A stretch of DNA of 64,000 bases from Nonomuraea typhae (GCF_009760925.1 NZ_VRLV01000016.1:62001-126000), one strand, 5' to 3'; positions 31,127-37,492 are shown, counted from the stretch's first letter. Numbers and translations: made by a program. The notes: generated from the sequence alone by a model not told the origin.

Positions 31127-31265
31127 CCTTCCCGGTGCGCAGGCAGCGGCTACTTCCTCTCTCAAAGGAGAGACGCGGGTTCGAATCCCGCCGCCCACCT
31201 CGGTGGACGTCGTCTAGCGGCCAAGGACACCTACGTCGCCGTCGCCGACCTTGATCTCGGGAGGG
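31127..31265 (+). ncRNA. Y RNA-like RNA 2 carrying a permuted tRNA-Glu
   Basis: Helix P1: CCTTCCCG (31127-31134) with CGGGAGGG (31258-31265), 8 bp with one U-G. Internal loop GTGCGCA / GACCTTGATCT. Helix P2: GGCAGCGGC (31142-31150) with GCCGTCGCC (31238-31246), one A-C mismatch. Between the P2 strands, instead of a simple loop, sits a whole tRNA body in permuted order: anticodon arm, T arm, 3' acceptor strand, 4-nt linker, 5' acceptor strand, D arm. The 3' loop contains CTTGA, as in Ro-binding Y RNAs. Confidence 0.8.
31155..31230 (+). tRNA. circularly permuted tRNA-Glu(CUC)-like module
   Basis: Order 28-72 then 1-27. Anticodon arm 31155-31170 with loop CTCTCAA (anticodon CTC at 31161-31163), variable AGAC, T arm GCGGG-TTCGAAT-CCCGC (31175-31191), acceptor 3' strand CGCCCAC (31192-31198), linker CTCG. 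Then acceptor 5' strand GTGGACG (31203-31209), D arm with GTC/GAC and a GG in the loop, A26 and C27. C27 (31230) pairs with G43, completing the anticodon stem. One A-C mismatch in the acceptor; no encoded CCA. Could be a pre-tRNA released by circularisation and RNase P/Z, or a tRNA mimic. Confidence 0.6.
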
Positions 31266-31280
31266 AACAACTTCAAAAGG

Positions 31281-31414
31281 CGTGCCCGGTGCGCAGGCAA
31301 CGGTTCCTTCCGACTCCTAATCGGCTGGTTGCGGGTTCGAGTCCCGCCGGTCTCCGGACCGTAGCTCAAGCGGTAGAGCAGCTGGCACCGTCGCCGACTT
31401 CGATCTCGGGCGCG
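31281..31414 (+). ncRNA. Y RNA-like RNA 3 carrying a permuted tRNA-Arg
   Basis: Helix P1: CGTGCCCG (31281-31288) with CGGGCGCG (31407-31414), 8 bp. Internal loop GTGCGCA / GACTTCGATCT. Helix P2: GGCAACGGT (31296-31304) with ACCGTCGCC (31387-31395), the same single A-C mismatch. Compared with RNA 2, P1 differs at many pairs and P2 at two, all compensated. The P2 tip again encloses a permuted tRNA body. Confidence 0.8.
31310..31381 (+). tRNA. circularly permuted tRNA-Arg(CCU)-like module
   Basis: Anticodon strand CCGA (31310-31313), loop CTCCTAA (anticodon CCT 31316-31318), TCGGC, variable TGGTT, T arm GCGGG-TTCGAGT-CCCGC (31331-31347). The acceptor is CGGTC (31348-31352) pairing with GACCG (31357-31361) across a TCCG loop. 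D arm GCTC/GAGC has a GG-containing loop, then A26 and G27 (31381), which pairs with C43. The closed acceptor has only 5 bp, shorter than a normal 7-bp acceptor. Release as a functional tRNA is therefore less sure than for the Glu copy. Confidence 0.55.
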
Positions 31415-31426
31415 ACCTATTGAACG

Positions 31427-31458
31427 AGGCCCCTTTCGCACTGCTATGAGAGGGGCCT
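31427..31458 (+). promoter_or_regulatory. 11-bp hairpin covering the Ro60 ribosome-binding region
   Basis: AGGCCCCTTTC (31427-31437) pairs with GAGAGGGGCCT (31448-31458), 10-nt loop, nine bases before the ATG of the Ro60 gene. The 3' arm contains GAGAGGGG, the only purine-rich candidate Shine-Dalgarno. No T-run follows. It could terminate the RNA array partly or hide the ribosome-binding site; either would let RNA and protein levels differ. Confidence 0.55.
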
Positions 31459-31467
31459 TGTCGCGTC

Positions 31468-33051
31468 ATGGCGAAGTTCAACAGCACGACCACGAAGACC
31501 GCGGTGTCGAGCCCGGTGAAGACCGAGGCGACGCCCTCCGGCCGCACGCATGAGGGTGCGCCCGGCTACGCCCGGGACGCCAAGGGAGAGCTTTTCCTGC
31601 TCGCGGTGACGAACATGGTCGGCGAGGACACCTTCTATGAGAAGAAGGGCGACCGAGACAACCGCTTCCGGGCGCTCGTCCACCAGGTGGCCGTCGAGGA
31701 CGGCGACTGGCTGGCCCGCTTCCTGCCGTGGCTCCGCCTGGACGCGAACATGCGCTCGGCCCCGATCGTCGCCGCCCTGGAGGCGGTCAAGGCGCGACTG
31801 GCAGCGGGCGAGAACGGCCTGAACCGGCAGCTCGTCAACACTGTCCTACAGCGCGCCGACGAGCCCGGCGAGGCGCTCGCCTACTGGACCTCCACCTACG
31901 GCCGCGCGATCCCCAAGCCCGTCAAGCGCGGTGTCGCCGACGCGGTGCAGCGCCTGTACAACGAGCGTTCGCTGGTGAAGTACGACACCAGCTCGCACGG
32001 GTGGCGGTTCGGCGACGTTATCGACGTCATCCACCCAAGCCCGGACCCGGGCAAGCCGTGGCAAGGAGCGCTGTTCGAGCACGCCCTCGACCGGCGCCAC
32101 AACCGTGACAAGCCGATCCCCGAGGTGTTGCGCACGCTGATCGAGCGGGCACAGCTCATGGCATTGCCGGTCGAGTCCCGCGCCGCGGTCCTGGCTGCGG
32201 AGCCCGAGCGGCTCGCCGCCGCCGGGATGACGTGGGAGGCGCTGGCAGGGTGGCTGCAGGGCCCGATGGGCAAGGGCGCGTGGGAGTCGATTATCCCGTC
32301 GATGGGGTACATGGCGCTGATCCGCAACCTCAGGAACTTCGACGAGGCCGGTGTCTCCGACGAGGTCGCCGCGCAGATCGTCGCCAAGCTCACCGACCCA
32401 GCTGAGGTGGCGAAGTCGAGGCAGCTGCCGTTCCGCTTCTACTCGGCCTACCGCAACGCGCCGTCCCTGCGGTGGGGTTACGCCTTGGACAAGGCGCTTA
32501 CGTCGGCCACAGCGAACGTGCCGTCGTTCAAGGGCCGCACGCTGATCCTGGTGGACACCTCCGCGTCGATGTCGAGCGGCGGCATCTCCGCCCGTTCCAC
32601 CGTCACGCCTGTCCAGGCGGCGGCGCTGTTCGGCGTGGCCCTGGCAACGCGGGGCGACCAGGTGGATCTGTACGGCTTCGCCGACGACGTGTTCAAGCAT
32701 CCCATCCCGGCCGGCGGGTCCGTCCTTAAGGAGATGGAGCGCTTCTGCAGGCGGATCGGCGAGGTCGGCCACGGCACGCAGATCGCTGACTCGGTGCGCC
32801 GCACCTACTCGGGCCACGACAGGGTGATCATTCTGTCCGACATGCAGACCATGTCCGGCTACTACGCGGGCGACGTCACCAGCGCTGCTCCCAAGCACAT
32901 CCCCATGTACGGCTTCAATCTGCAGGGCTACCAGCACGCGGCGATGCCAGCGGGCGGCGGAAACCGGCACGAGCTTGGAGGGTTCTCCGACTCCACGTTC
33001 AAGCTGATCCCGCTCCTGGAGGCAGGACGAAACGCCGACTGGCCGTTCTGA
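31468..33051 (+). CDS. rsr: Ro60/Rsr-like TROVE and vWA domain protein (527 aa)
   Basis: A full-length bacterial Ro60 orthologue. Residues about 20-340 form the TROVE HEAT-repeat ring (GYARDAKGELFLLAVTNMVG, LVHQVAVEDGDWLARFLPWL, then MRSAPIVAALEAV). This binds misfolded RNA in its hole and Y RNA on its outside. Residues about 355-520 form a vWA domain with a complete MIDAS start DTSASMS (Asp363) and a later SDMQTM (Asp458). In bacteria Ro works with Y RNA in RNA quality control and 3' processing. Here three Y-like RNAs lie directly upstream on the same strand. Confidence 0.92.
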   Translation: MAKFNSTTTKTAVSSPVKTEATPSGRTHEGAPGYARDAKGELFLLAVTNMVGEDTFYEKKGDRDNRFRALVHQVAVEDGDWLARFLPWLRLDANMRSAPIVAALEAVKARLAAGENGLNRQLVNTVLQRADEPGEALAYWTSTYGRAIPKPVKRGVADAVQRLYNERSLVKYDTSSHGWRFGDVIDVIHPSPDPGKPWQGALFEHALDRRHNRDKPIPEVLRTLIERAQLMALPVESRAAVLAAEPERLAAAGMTWEALAGWLQGPMGKGAWESIIPSMGYMALIRNLRNFDEAGVSDEVAAQIVAKLTDPAEVAKSRQLPFRFYSAYRNAPSLRWGYALDKALTSATANVPSFKGRTLILVDTSASMSSGGISARSTVTPVQAAALFGVALATRGDQVDLYGFADDVFKHPIPAGGSVLKEMERFCRRIGEVGHGTQIADSVRRTYSGHDRVIILSDMQTMSGYYAGDVTSAAPKHIPMYGFNLQGYQHAAMPAGGGNRHELGGFSDSTFKLIPLLEAGRNADWPF

Positions 33052-33106
33052 GGGTCGCGCCGATTCTGTCGGTGTGACCTGCCAGCATTTGCCTCACAAC
33101 CAAAGT

Positions 33107-33139
33107 GCCCCGGCGGGTGGTCGCACACCCGGCCGGGGC
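33107..33139 (+). promoter_or_regulatory. strong intergenic hairpin
   Basis: GCCCCGGC (33107-33114) pairs with GCCGGGGC (33132-33139), extended inside by GGGT/ACCC. It sits in the 110-base gap between the Ro60 gene and the next gene, with no T-run. It may protect mRNA ends or cause partial termination. Confidence 0.45.
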
Positions 33140-33161
33140 CGCCGACTGTCAGGAGTCAGCG

Positions 33162-33848
33162 ATGAGGAACGTTACCGTGGCCTGCTCGTGCGGTCGGACC
33201 ATGGGTCTGGACGCGATCAGCGGTGCCGGCGCGTATCGATGCGGCTGTGGCGTCCGGGTCACGATCAGCGAGAAGGCCCGTAAGCCAGCCTGCTTAGGCG
33301 GTACCGCCGATCGTGCGTGCGAATTCGCGGCTAGTAAAGACTCGGACGGCGTCGGGATCCCGCTGTGCGCGGATCATCTGGCGAGTTTCAACGCGTTCCG
33401 CGAGACCGTGGAGGACGGGGAGCGCTGGGGCGAGCTCATGAAAGACGCCTGGGAGGATAGCCGCCGAGCCCTTAAGGAAGGGCTGGCATCGAGACAGGCA
33501 TGGGAGGGCGACTACCTGGCCGCCCGCCGTAAGTTGTACGAGACGCAGTCGGTCGTCTACTACGTCCGCATTGGCGACGCGATCAAGATTGGCGTCACGA
33601 CCAACATGAAGGCGCGAATGCCGCAGGTGATGCCGGACGAGGTTCTCGCCACTGAGCCTGGCGATATCAACCTGGAACGACAGCGGCAGGCGCAGTTCGC
33701 TCATCTGAAGCTCCGCGGGGAGAGGTTCCTGCCAGGCGATGACCTAATCAGGCACATCGCCGAGATCAAGCGGCAGCACGGTGAGCCCAAGATGACGGGG
33801 TATCTGCTCACGGACTCGCACAAACACAGGCTTGGTGGCGCGCTCTAA
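33162..33848 (+). CDS. GIY-YIG-like MUG113/T5orf172 protein with N-terminal zinc ribbon (228 aa)
   Basis: ATG 33162 with CAGGAG upstream. Residues 7-30 carry CSCGRTMG...CGCGVRV, a zinc ribbon; a further CEFAAS...CADH pair follows. The C-terminal 100 residues match the MUG113/T5orf172 branch of the GIY-YIG superfamily: VVYYVRIGDAIKIGVTTNMK, EVLATEPGDINLERQRQAQF, LKLRGERFLPGDDLI. A nuclease activity is possible but unproven. It shares the Ro60 transcription unit and the terminator after it. Confidence 0.8.
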   Translation: MRNVTVACSCGRTMGLDAISGAGAYRCGCGVRVTISEKARKPACLGGTADRACEFAASKDSDGVGIPLCADHLASFNAFRETVEDGERWGELMKDAWEDSRRALKEGLASRQAWEGDYLAARRKLYETQSVVYYVRIGDAIKIGVTTNMKARMPQVMPDEVLATEPGDINLERQRQAQFAHLKLRGERFLPGDDLIRHIAEIKRQHGEPKMTGYLLTDSHKHRLGGAL

Positions 33849-33915
33849 GCTGACGCAATGCGACTGACTTGAAAAATTCGGACCCAGGTGTCACGCTGAT
33901 CTCCAGCACACGCAT

Positions 33916-33951
33916 GCCCTTGACCAGGTGAGATCCAGGTCAGGGGCTTTT
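33916..33951 (+). terminator. rho-independent terminator closing the Ro60 unit
   Basis: GCCCTTGACC (33916-33925) pairs with GGTCAGGGGC (33938-33947), ten pairs with one T-G, and is followed by TTTT. It lies 70 bases after the last gene of the unit and before the HTH gene. Confidence 0.75.
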
Positions 33952-33971
33952 GTCGTTTTGGGGGTGAAGTC

Positions 33972-34199
33972 ATGCCCCGCTCCGAGTTCGACCCTGACGA
34001 GGTTTACCTGACCACGGCCAGCGCGGCTGAACTCGCTGGTGTGAAGCCAGCGACGATCCGTAAGTGGGTCGAGCGCGAACATCTCGTTCCAGTCGGAAGA
34101 GACGGGCGTGGTCACATGCTGTTCACGCAGGTCGCGGTGGCCAACGCGGAGGCCAAGACGCGTGAGCTCGCGCGCCGGCCAGAGAACATTGCGGCCTAG
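33972..34199 (+). CDS. excisionase/MerR-like HTH protein (75 aa)
   Basis: ATG 33972. A single HTH (YLTTASAAELAGVKPATIRK) followed by WVEREHLVPVGRDGRGHMLF is the DNA-binding half of excisionase or MerR-type proteins, with the usual V-G-R-D-x-x-G-x wing. Without an integrase in the window, an excision role cannot be assumed; a promoter-specific activator of the late genes is equally likely. Confidence 0.72.
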   Translation: MPRSEFDPDEVYLTTASAAELAGVKPATIRKWVEREHLVPVGRDGRGHMLFTQVAVANAEAKTRELARRPENIAA

Positions 34200-34291
34200 A
34201 CACCCCTAGAAACCTGTACGCGCGCCCTCCTTCCCCGAAGGGCGTGTCCGCTCCGGGCCCGGCCCCCGTGGCCTGTCGAGCACCGGTCCCG

Positions 34292-34455
34292 GCCCTGGCG
34301 TGCCTTGAGGAGGGCATGCCGGGGCTGGCACCACCCCAGAACGGGAGCGTGCTTCGGGCGGCTCCCAGGCGCTCACGAGCGGTGTCCCCATGCCGCCACC
34401 CACCCCGAGCGCCCTTCGTGTGCGGCCCGCTGCGGTTGGGGGACTGCGGCGGGCC
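34292..34455 (+). other. non-coding stretch with two strong stem-loops
   Basis: In the gap 34200-34490 no frame has convincing codon use. A 13-bp stem joins GCCCTGGCGTGCC (34292-34304) and GGCATGCCGGGGC (34313-34325) around an 8-nt loop. A second joins GGCCCGCTGC (34424-34433) and GCGGCGGGCC (34446-34455). No T-runs. A structured leader, regulatory RNA or protein-binding region at the start of the virion gene block is possible. Confidence 0.45.
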
Positions 34456-34490
34456 GCCCATGATCCCCTGACCTTCCCCCAGGAACTCGC

Positions 34491-34616
34491 GTGACCAAGC
34501 ACAAGATCGGCATCGTCCCGAACGGCGGTGAGCGGGCCGGCGTCAAGCGCCTTCGCCTGCCCGGTCCACCCGATGCGGCTCGATCCTTTTCAGGTAGTCG
34601 TCGTCCACCGCCTTGA
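34491..34616 (+). pseudogene. short frame, possible gene remnant
   Basis: GTG 34491 preceded by CCAGGA opens VTKHKIGIVPNGGERAGVKR with typical codon use but runs into a stop at 34616 after 41 codons. Its later part overlaps the tail of a minus-strand gene. This looks like the 5' end of a gene truncated by recombination. Tentative. Confidence 0.3.
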
Positions 34617-34902
34617 TGTGCCAATGCCCGATCGGCGGTGCTTGGTGGAGCAGCACCCGCTTGTGGCTGTCCAGCGTGAGTGTCTGTGACCCGTCCAGGT
34701 CCACCAGGTACGCCCTGTAGGTGCCCTGCGGGATGGGCTTACCCCACGGGTCCTCGCCTCGTGCCCGCCCGTCCGGAGCCTCGTAGACGGCGTGAATCAC
34801 TGCGACGACCCAGTGATCTAGCGGGTCACCTACTGGGGCCACCCATCCGCCCGGCCCGCCGTCGACGGGCCATTCGCGCAGGACGACGTGCTGTTCTTCC
34901 AC
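34543..34902 (-). CDS. minus-strand hypothetical protein (119 aa)
   Basis: GTG start on the minus strand at 34902 (MEEQHVVLREWPVDGGPGGW). Contains HWVVAVIHAVYEAPDGRARG, PQGTYRAYLVDLDGSQTLTL and HWHIKAVDDDYLKRIEPH, a coherent beta-rich protein. No family recognised. An isolated minus-strand cargo gene just upstream of the virion genes, hence possibly a moron expressed on its own. Confidence 0.55.
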   Translation of the reverse strand: MEEQHVVLREWPVDGGPGGWVAPVGDPLDHWVVAVIHAVYEAPDGRARGEDPWGKPIPQGTYRAYLVDLDGSQTLTLDSHKRVLLHQAPPIGHWHIKAVDDDYLKRIEPHRVDRAGEGA

Positions 34903-34984
34903 TCACCCATCTTCGAACAGGCGTGCTATAGATCGCCACTTCTGACGCACGCGTACCTCACCTCACCAGCGCTGGAGGTCCACC

Positions 34985-35638
34985 GTGCCGTTCAACGATC
35001 TTGGCAAGAACAAGGCCCTGGACGGCCTGGACGAATCCGTATCGGGAGCCATCACCCACATCGGCGTCGGCGACCTCACACACCCCGGTACGGGCACCAA
35101 CTATGCGGGCACCGAAGCAAGCGGCGGGACGCCCTCCTACGCCCGCCAGGCGGTCACCTGGGCGGCCGCGGCCAGCGGCCAGAAATCCAACTCCGGCGCG
35201 CTCGCGATCGACGTCCCCGCAGGCAGCTACGCCTACCTTCTGTACTTCAACGCCTCCAGCGGCAACACGAACAACTACCTCGGGTACGCACCCATCAACG
35301 GCAGCGCGAAGGGCTTCTTCTCCGTCGACACCACGCTGACGAACGACGCCCTCTTCTCCGTCGCCCACGGTCTAGCCGACGGCGACCGCGTCCAGCTGTT
35401 CAACGTGTTCTCCGAGACCCTGCCGACCGGCCTCACGGAGGGCACGCTCTACTACGTCGTCAATTCGGCCACGAACTCGTTCAAGGTCTCCACCACGCAA
35501 GGTGGGTCCGCGGTGGATATCACCGCTATGGGTGGCGGAGAGGGCGCGTGGCAGAAGGTCGTCCCGGAAACCTTCGCATCCCAAGGCCAGGTCACGGTGG
35601 CGATCGGCCAGCTCGTGCTCGACGCCACCGGCATCTAG
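34985..35638 (+). CDS. putative virion appendage protein (217 aa)
   Basis: GTG 34985 with CTGGAGGT upstream. The sequence is Gly/Ser/Thr-rich with beta strands (ITHIGVGDLTHPGTGTNYAG, SYARQAVTWAAAASGQKSNS) and a second domain (FSVAHGLADGDRVQLFNVFS, YYVVNSATNSFKVS). These are typical of tail-fibre or capsid decoration proteins of actinophages. First gene of a plus-strand block of likely surface proteins. Confidence 0.65.
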   Translation: MPFNDLGKNKALDGLDESVSGAITHIGVGDLTHPGTGTNYAGTEASGGTPSYARQAVTWAAAASGQKSNSGALAIDVPAGSYAYLLYFNASSGNTNNYLGYAPINGSAKGFFSVDTTLTNDALFSVAHGLADGDRVQLFNVFSETLPTGLTEGTLYYVVNSATNSFKVSTTQGGSAVDITAMGGGEGAWQKVVPETFASQGQVTVAIGQLVLDATGI

Positions 35639-35647
35639 GGATCGCCG

Positions 35648-36355
35648 ATGCCCGCCCCGGCCGTGGCCGAGGTGCTCCAGACCACCAACGGCCGCACCAC
35701 CACTGAAGTGCTCAACACCGCCGCAGGTACCGCAGTCGGCGACACCCTCGTCATCGTCTACGCCTCGGATTTCTTCGCGCTGGCCACGATGCCTGAGGCG
35801 ACCAGCTCGGCAGGAACCCTGAGCGCGGTACGGACGATCGACATCGGCACCAACCTGGGCCACATCAAGACGTACACGTGCGCGGTCACATCCGGCGGCT
35901 CGCACACGGTCACGATCCCGGCGCATTCCGGCTGCGACATCTTCGGCGTCGTATTGCGCCTGTCCACCGCGGCCACCGTTGACGCCCATGACGGTCAGAT
36001 CGATCCGACCGAGTCCACCACCTCGCACGTCGCTCCCAGCGTCACCACGACCGGCGCAGACCGGCTGCTCGTGGCGTGCTGGCTCGGAACGAACGTCAAC
36101 ACCGGCTGGAGCAGCCCGCCCTACACGGCGCCCGGGTCGATGACCGATAGGGCGCAGCCCAACTCCAGCCCCTTCTCAGGACTCCTGGTCGCCACCCAGG
36201 AGATCGCCGCCGCCGGCGCCACAGGCACCCGGACCGCGACCTTCTTCAGGGACGAGGCGTGGGGATCGATCTCCATCGCCCTCGCCGGACCCGCGACGGC
36301 CACCGCGCTTCCGCCCAGCCGCCGGCAGCCTCTCGGCGCCCTCATCCAGCTCTAG
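35648..36355 (+). CDS. putative beta-sandwich virion protein (235 aa)
   Basis: Features a recurring phage surface domain: GDTLVIVYASDFFALATMPE, HTVTIPAHSGCDIFGVVLRL, GADRLLVACWLGTN, WGSISIALAGP. The same plan (SSVLVACMAF..., then a final VEIKP-like strand) is found in the products of 56502-57218 and the start of 58328-60142. Probably exposed on the virion and possibly host- or glycan-binding. Confidence 0.6.
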   Translation: MPAPAVAEVLQTTNGRTTTEVLNTAAGTAVGDTLVIVYASDFFALATMPEATSSAGTLSAVRTIDIGTNLGHIKTYTCAVTSGGSHTVTIPAHSGCDIFGVVLRLSTAATVDAHDGQIDPTESTTSHVAPSVTTTGADRLLVACWLGTNVNTGWSSPPYTAPGSMTDRAQPNSSPFSGLLVATQEIAAAGATGTRTATFFRDEAWGSISIALAGPATATALPPSRRQPLGALIQL

Positions 36356-36364
36356 GAGGCTCAC

Positions 36365-36844
36365 ATGGCCCAAAGAGGCGTCTACACCGTGGTCTTCGAC
36401 CAGCAAACCGTGGCAGCCTCCAGCGGCGACTACGACCTGTTCGAACTCACCCCGGCAGACGACAAGGCGATCGAGATCGTCGCCCTCAAGCTCTCCAACA
36501 AGAGCGAGGTCGGCGACACGCAGGAGGAGATGGTCGCCTACTCGATCGTGCGAGGCAACACCACCTCAGGCAATGGCACCTCCACCACCCCGCGCCCCCT
36601 CGACCCGAACGACGGCGCAGCCTCCTTCACCGCCGAGACTGTGGGCTCAACCCCTGCATCCTCGGGCACAGCCATCACGCTGGTCGCCGACACCTTCAAT
36701 GTCCGGGCGGGCTTGAACGAGATCTACCCCGAGCTGATGCGGCCGAAGGCGAGCCAGGCGGACACCACGCTGTGCGTGCGCCTGCTGACCGCGCTGGCAG
36801 ACGACGCCACCTTCTCCGGCACTGTCTGGGTTCGCGAGCTGTAG
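36365..36844 (+). CDS. putative virion surface protein (159 aa)
   Basis: ATG 36365 with AGGAGG upstream. GVYTVVFDQQTVAASSGDYD, IEIVALKLSNKSEVGDTQEE, FNVRAGLNEIYPELMRPKAS. A family found next to minor tail genes in actinophages; compare the protein at 56004-56501 with the same general plan (response to TPADDKAIEI/IRIVEWGISF strands). Structural role inferred from context. Confidence 0.55.
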   Translation: MAQRGVYTVVFDQQTVAASSGDYDLFELTPADDKAIEIVALKLSNKSEVGDTQEEMVAYSIVRGNTTSGNGTSTTPRPLDPNDGAASFTAETVGSTPASSGTAITLVADTFNVRAGLNEIYPELMRPKASQADTTLCVRLLTALADDATFSGTVWVREL

Positions 36845-37492
36845 ATGACGCTCTTCGAGGCGGCACCCGTCCCGATCCGGCCACGACGATTCCTGCCTTC
36901 GGCCCCAGCGGTCGTTCAGGTCCCGGCCGCGGGCACCAGCACGGTGGCTCTCGCGTCCACCTCGACCGCGGTCAAAGTCGCCGTCGTGTCGGCAACCTCA
37001 GCGATCGGCCTGTCCACATCTGCCGGCGCCGTCAAGTCCACGCCGGTCAGCGGAACGACACCGGCCGCACTGGCCTCCGGCGCCGTATCGGTCCGCAAGT
37101 CGCCGGTGACAGGGCACAGCTTCCTGGCAGCGTCCACGCACACCCAGGCGGTCAAGGCCGCCGCCGCGGCAGGCCACAGCGCAATCCTGACCGCTTCCCA
37201 GGCGACCGCCCTCAAGCGGACTCTCGCCGCCGCCACAGCCGCGATGGCCATCGCATCGACCGGCACCGCACGCAAGACCACTCCCGCCTCCGCGGCCGGC
37301 GTGCTCCTGCTCACCGGATCCCGCTTCGTGACCGAGGTACGGGCGGTGTCCGGCCACTCGTACCTGGCGCTCGCGACCCACGCCACTCTCGCCAGCGCCG
37401 GACGCCCTTCGCGCCTCGGCGGCAGCCTCGTCTCCGCCGGCCATCTCGGCGGCTCCATCGCAGCCATGGATCTCGGCGGAGAGCCCGCATAG
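36845..37492 (+). CDS. virion-region protein built of eight 20-residue repeats (215 aa)
   Basis: After a 22-residue basic leader, about residues 23-182 divide into eight units of exactly 20 residues. Examples are VKVAVVSATSAIGLSTSAGA, VRKSPVTGHSFLAASTHTQA and VKAAAAAGHSAILTASQATA. The pattern is V-K-x4-(V/A)-S-(G/A)-x-S followed by an Ala/Thr/Ser-rich half. A Gly/Ser-rich tail follows. Regular strands suggest a beta-solenoid or fibre shaft. Starts one base after the previous stop. Confidence 0.6.
   Translation: MTLFEAAPVPIRPRRFLPSAPAVVQVPAAGTSTVALASTSTAVKVAVVSATSAIGLSTSAGAVKSTPVSGTTPAALASGAVSVRKSPVTGHSFLAASTHTQAVKAAAAAGHSAILTASQATALKRTLAAATAAMAIASTGTARKTTPASAAGVLLLTGSRFVTEVRAVSGHSYLALATHATLASAGRPSRLGGSLVSAGHLGGSIAAMDLGGEPA

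Noticed and set aside
31133-31200. An ordinary tRNA-Glu with GGTGCGC as its 5' acceptor strand
   Set aside because: GGTGCGC nearly pairs with GCCCACC, but no D arm lies between it and the anticodon arm, and the true tRNA-Glu 5' half (GTCGTCTAGCGG...) is downstream. The same GTGCGCA also precedes the Arg copy, where it cannot pair with the acceptor.
31127-31265. A permuted group I intron (PIE-like) around the tRNA halves
   Set aside because: The flanks are only 20-30 bases each, form a simple two-helix stem and show no group I core elements (P3-P8, P7). Y RNA stem fits better.
33866-33911. A second promoter like the one before the RNA array
   Set aside because: The -35-side repeat is present, but the -10 position reads CAGCAC instead of TACCGT and a terminator follows at once.
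33972-34199. Excisionase implying an attachment site and integrase here
   Set aside because: The protein is only a generic HTH. No integrase gene or attachment-site repeat could be found in the window.
34244-34471. 75-codon frame MSAPGPAPVACRAPVPAL...
   Set aside because: Pro/Ala/Arg-rich, no ribosome-binding site, and it overlaps two strong stem-loops.
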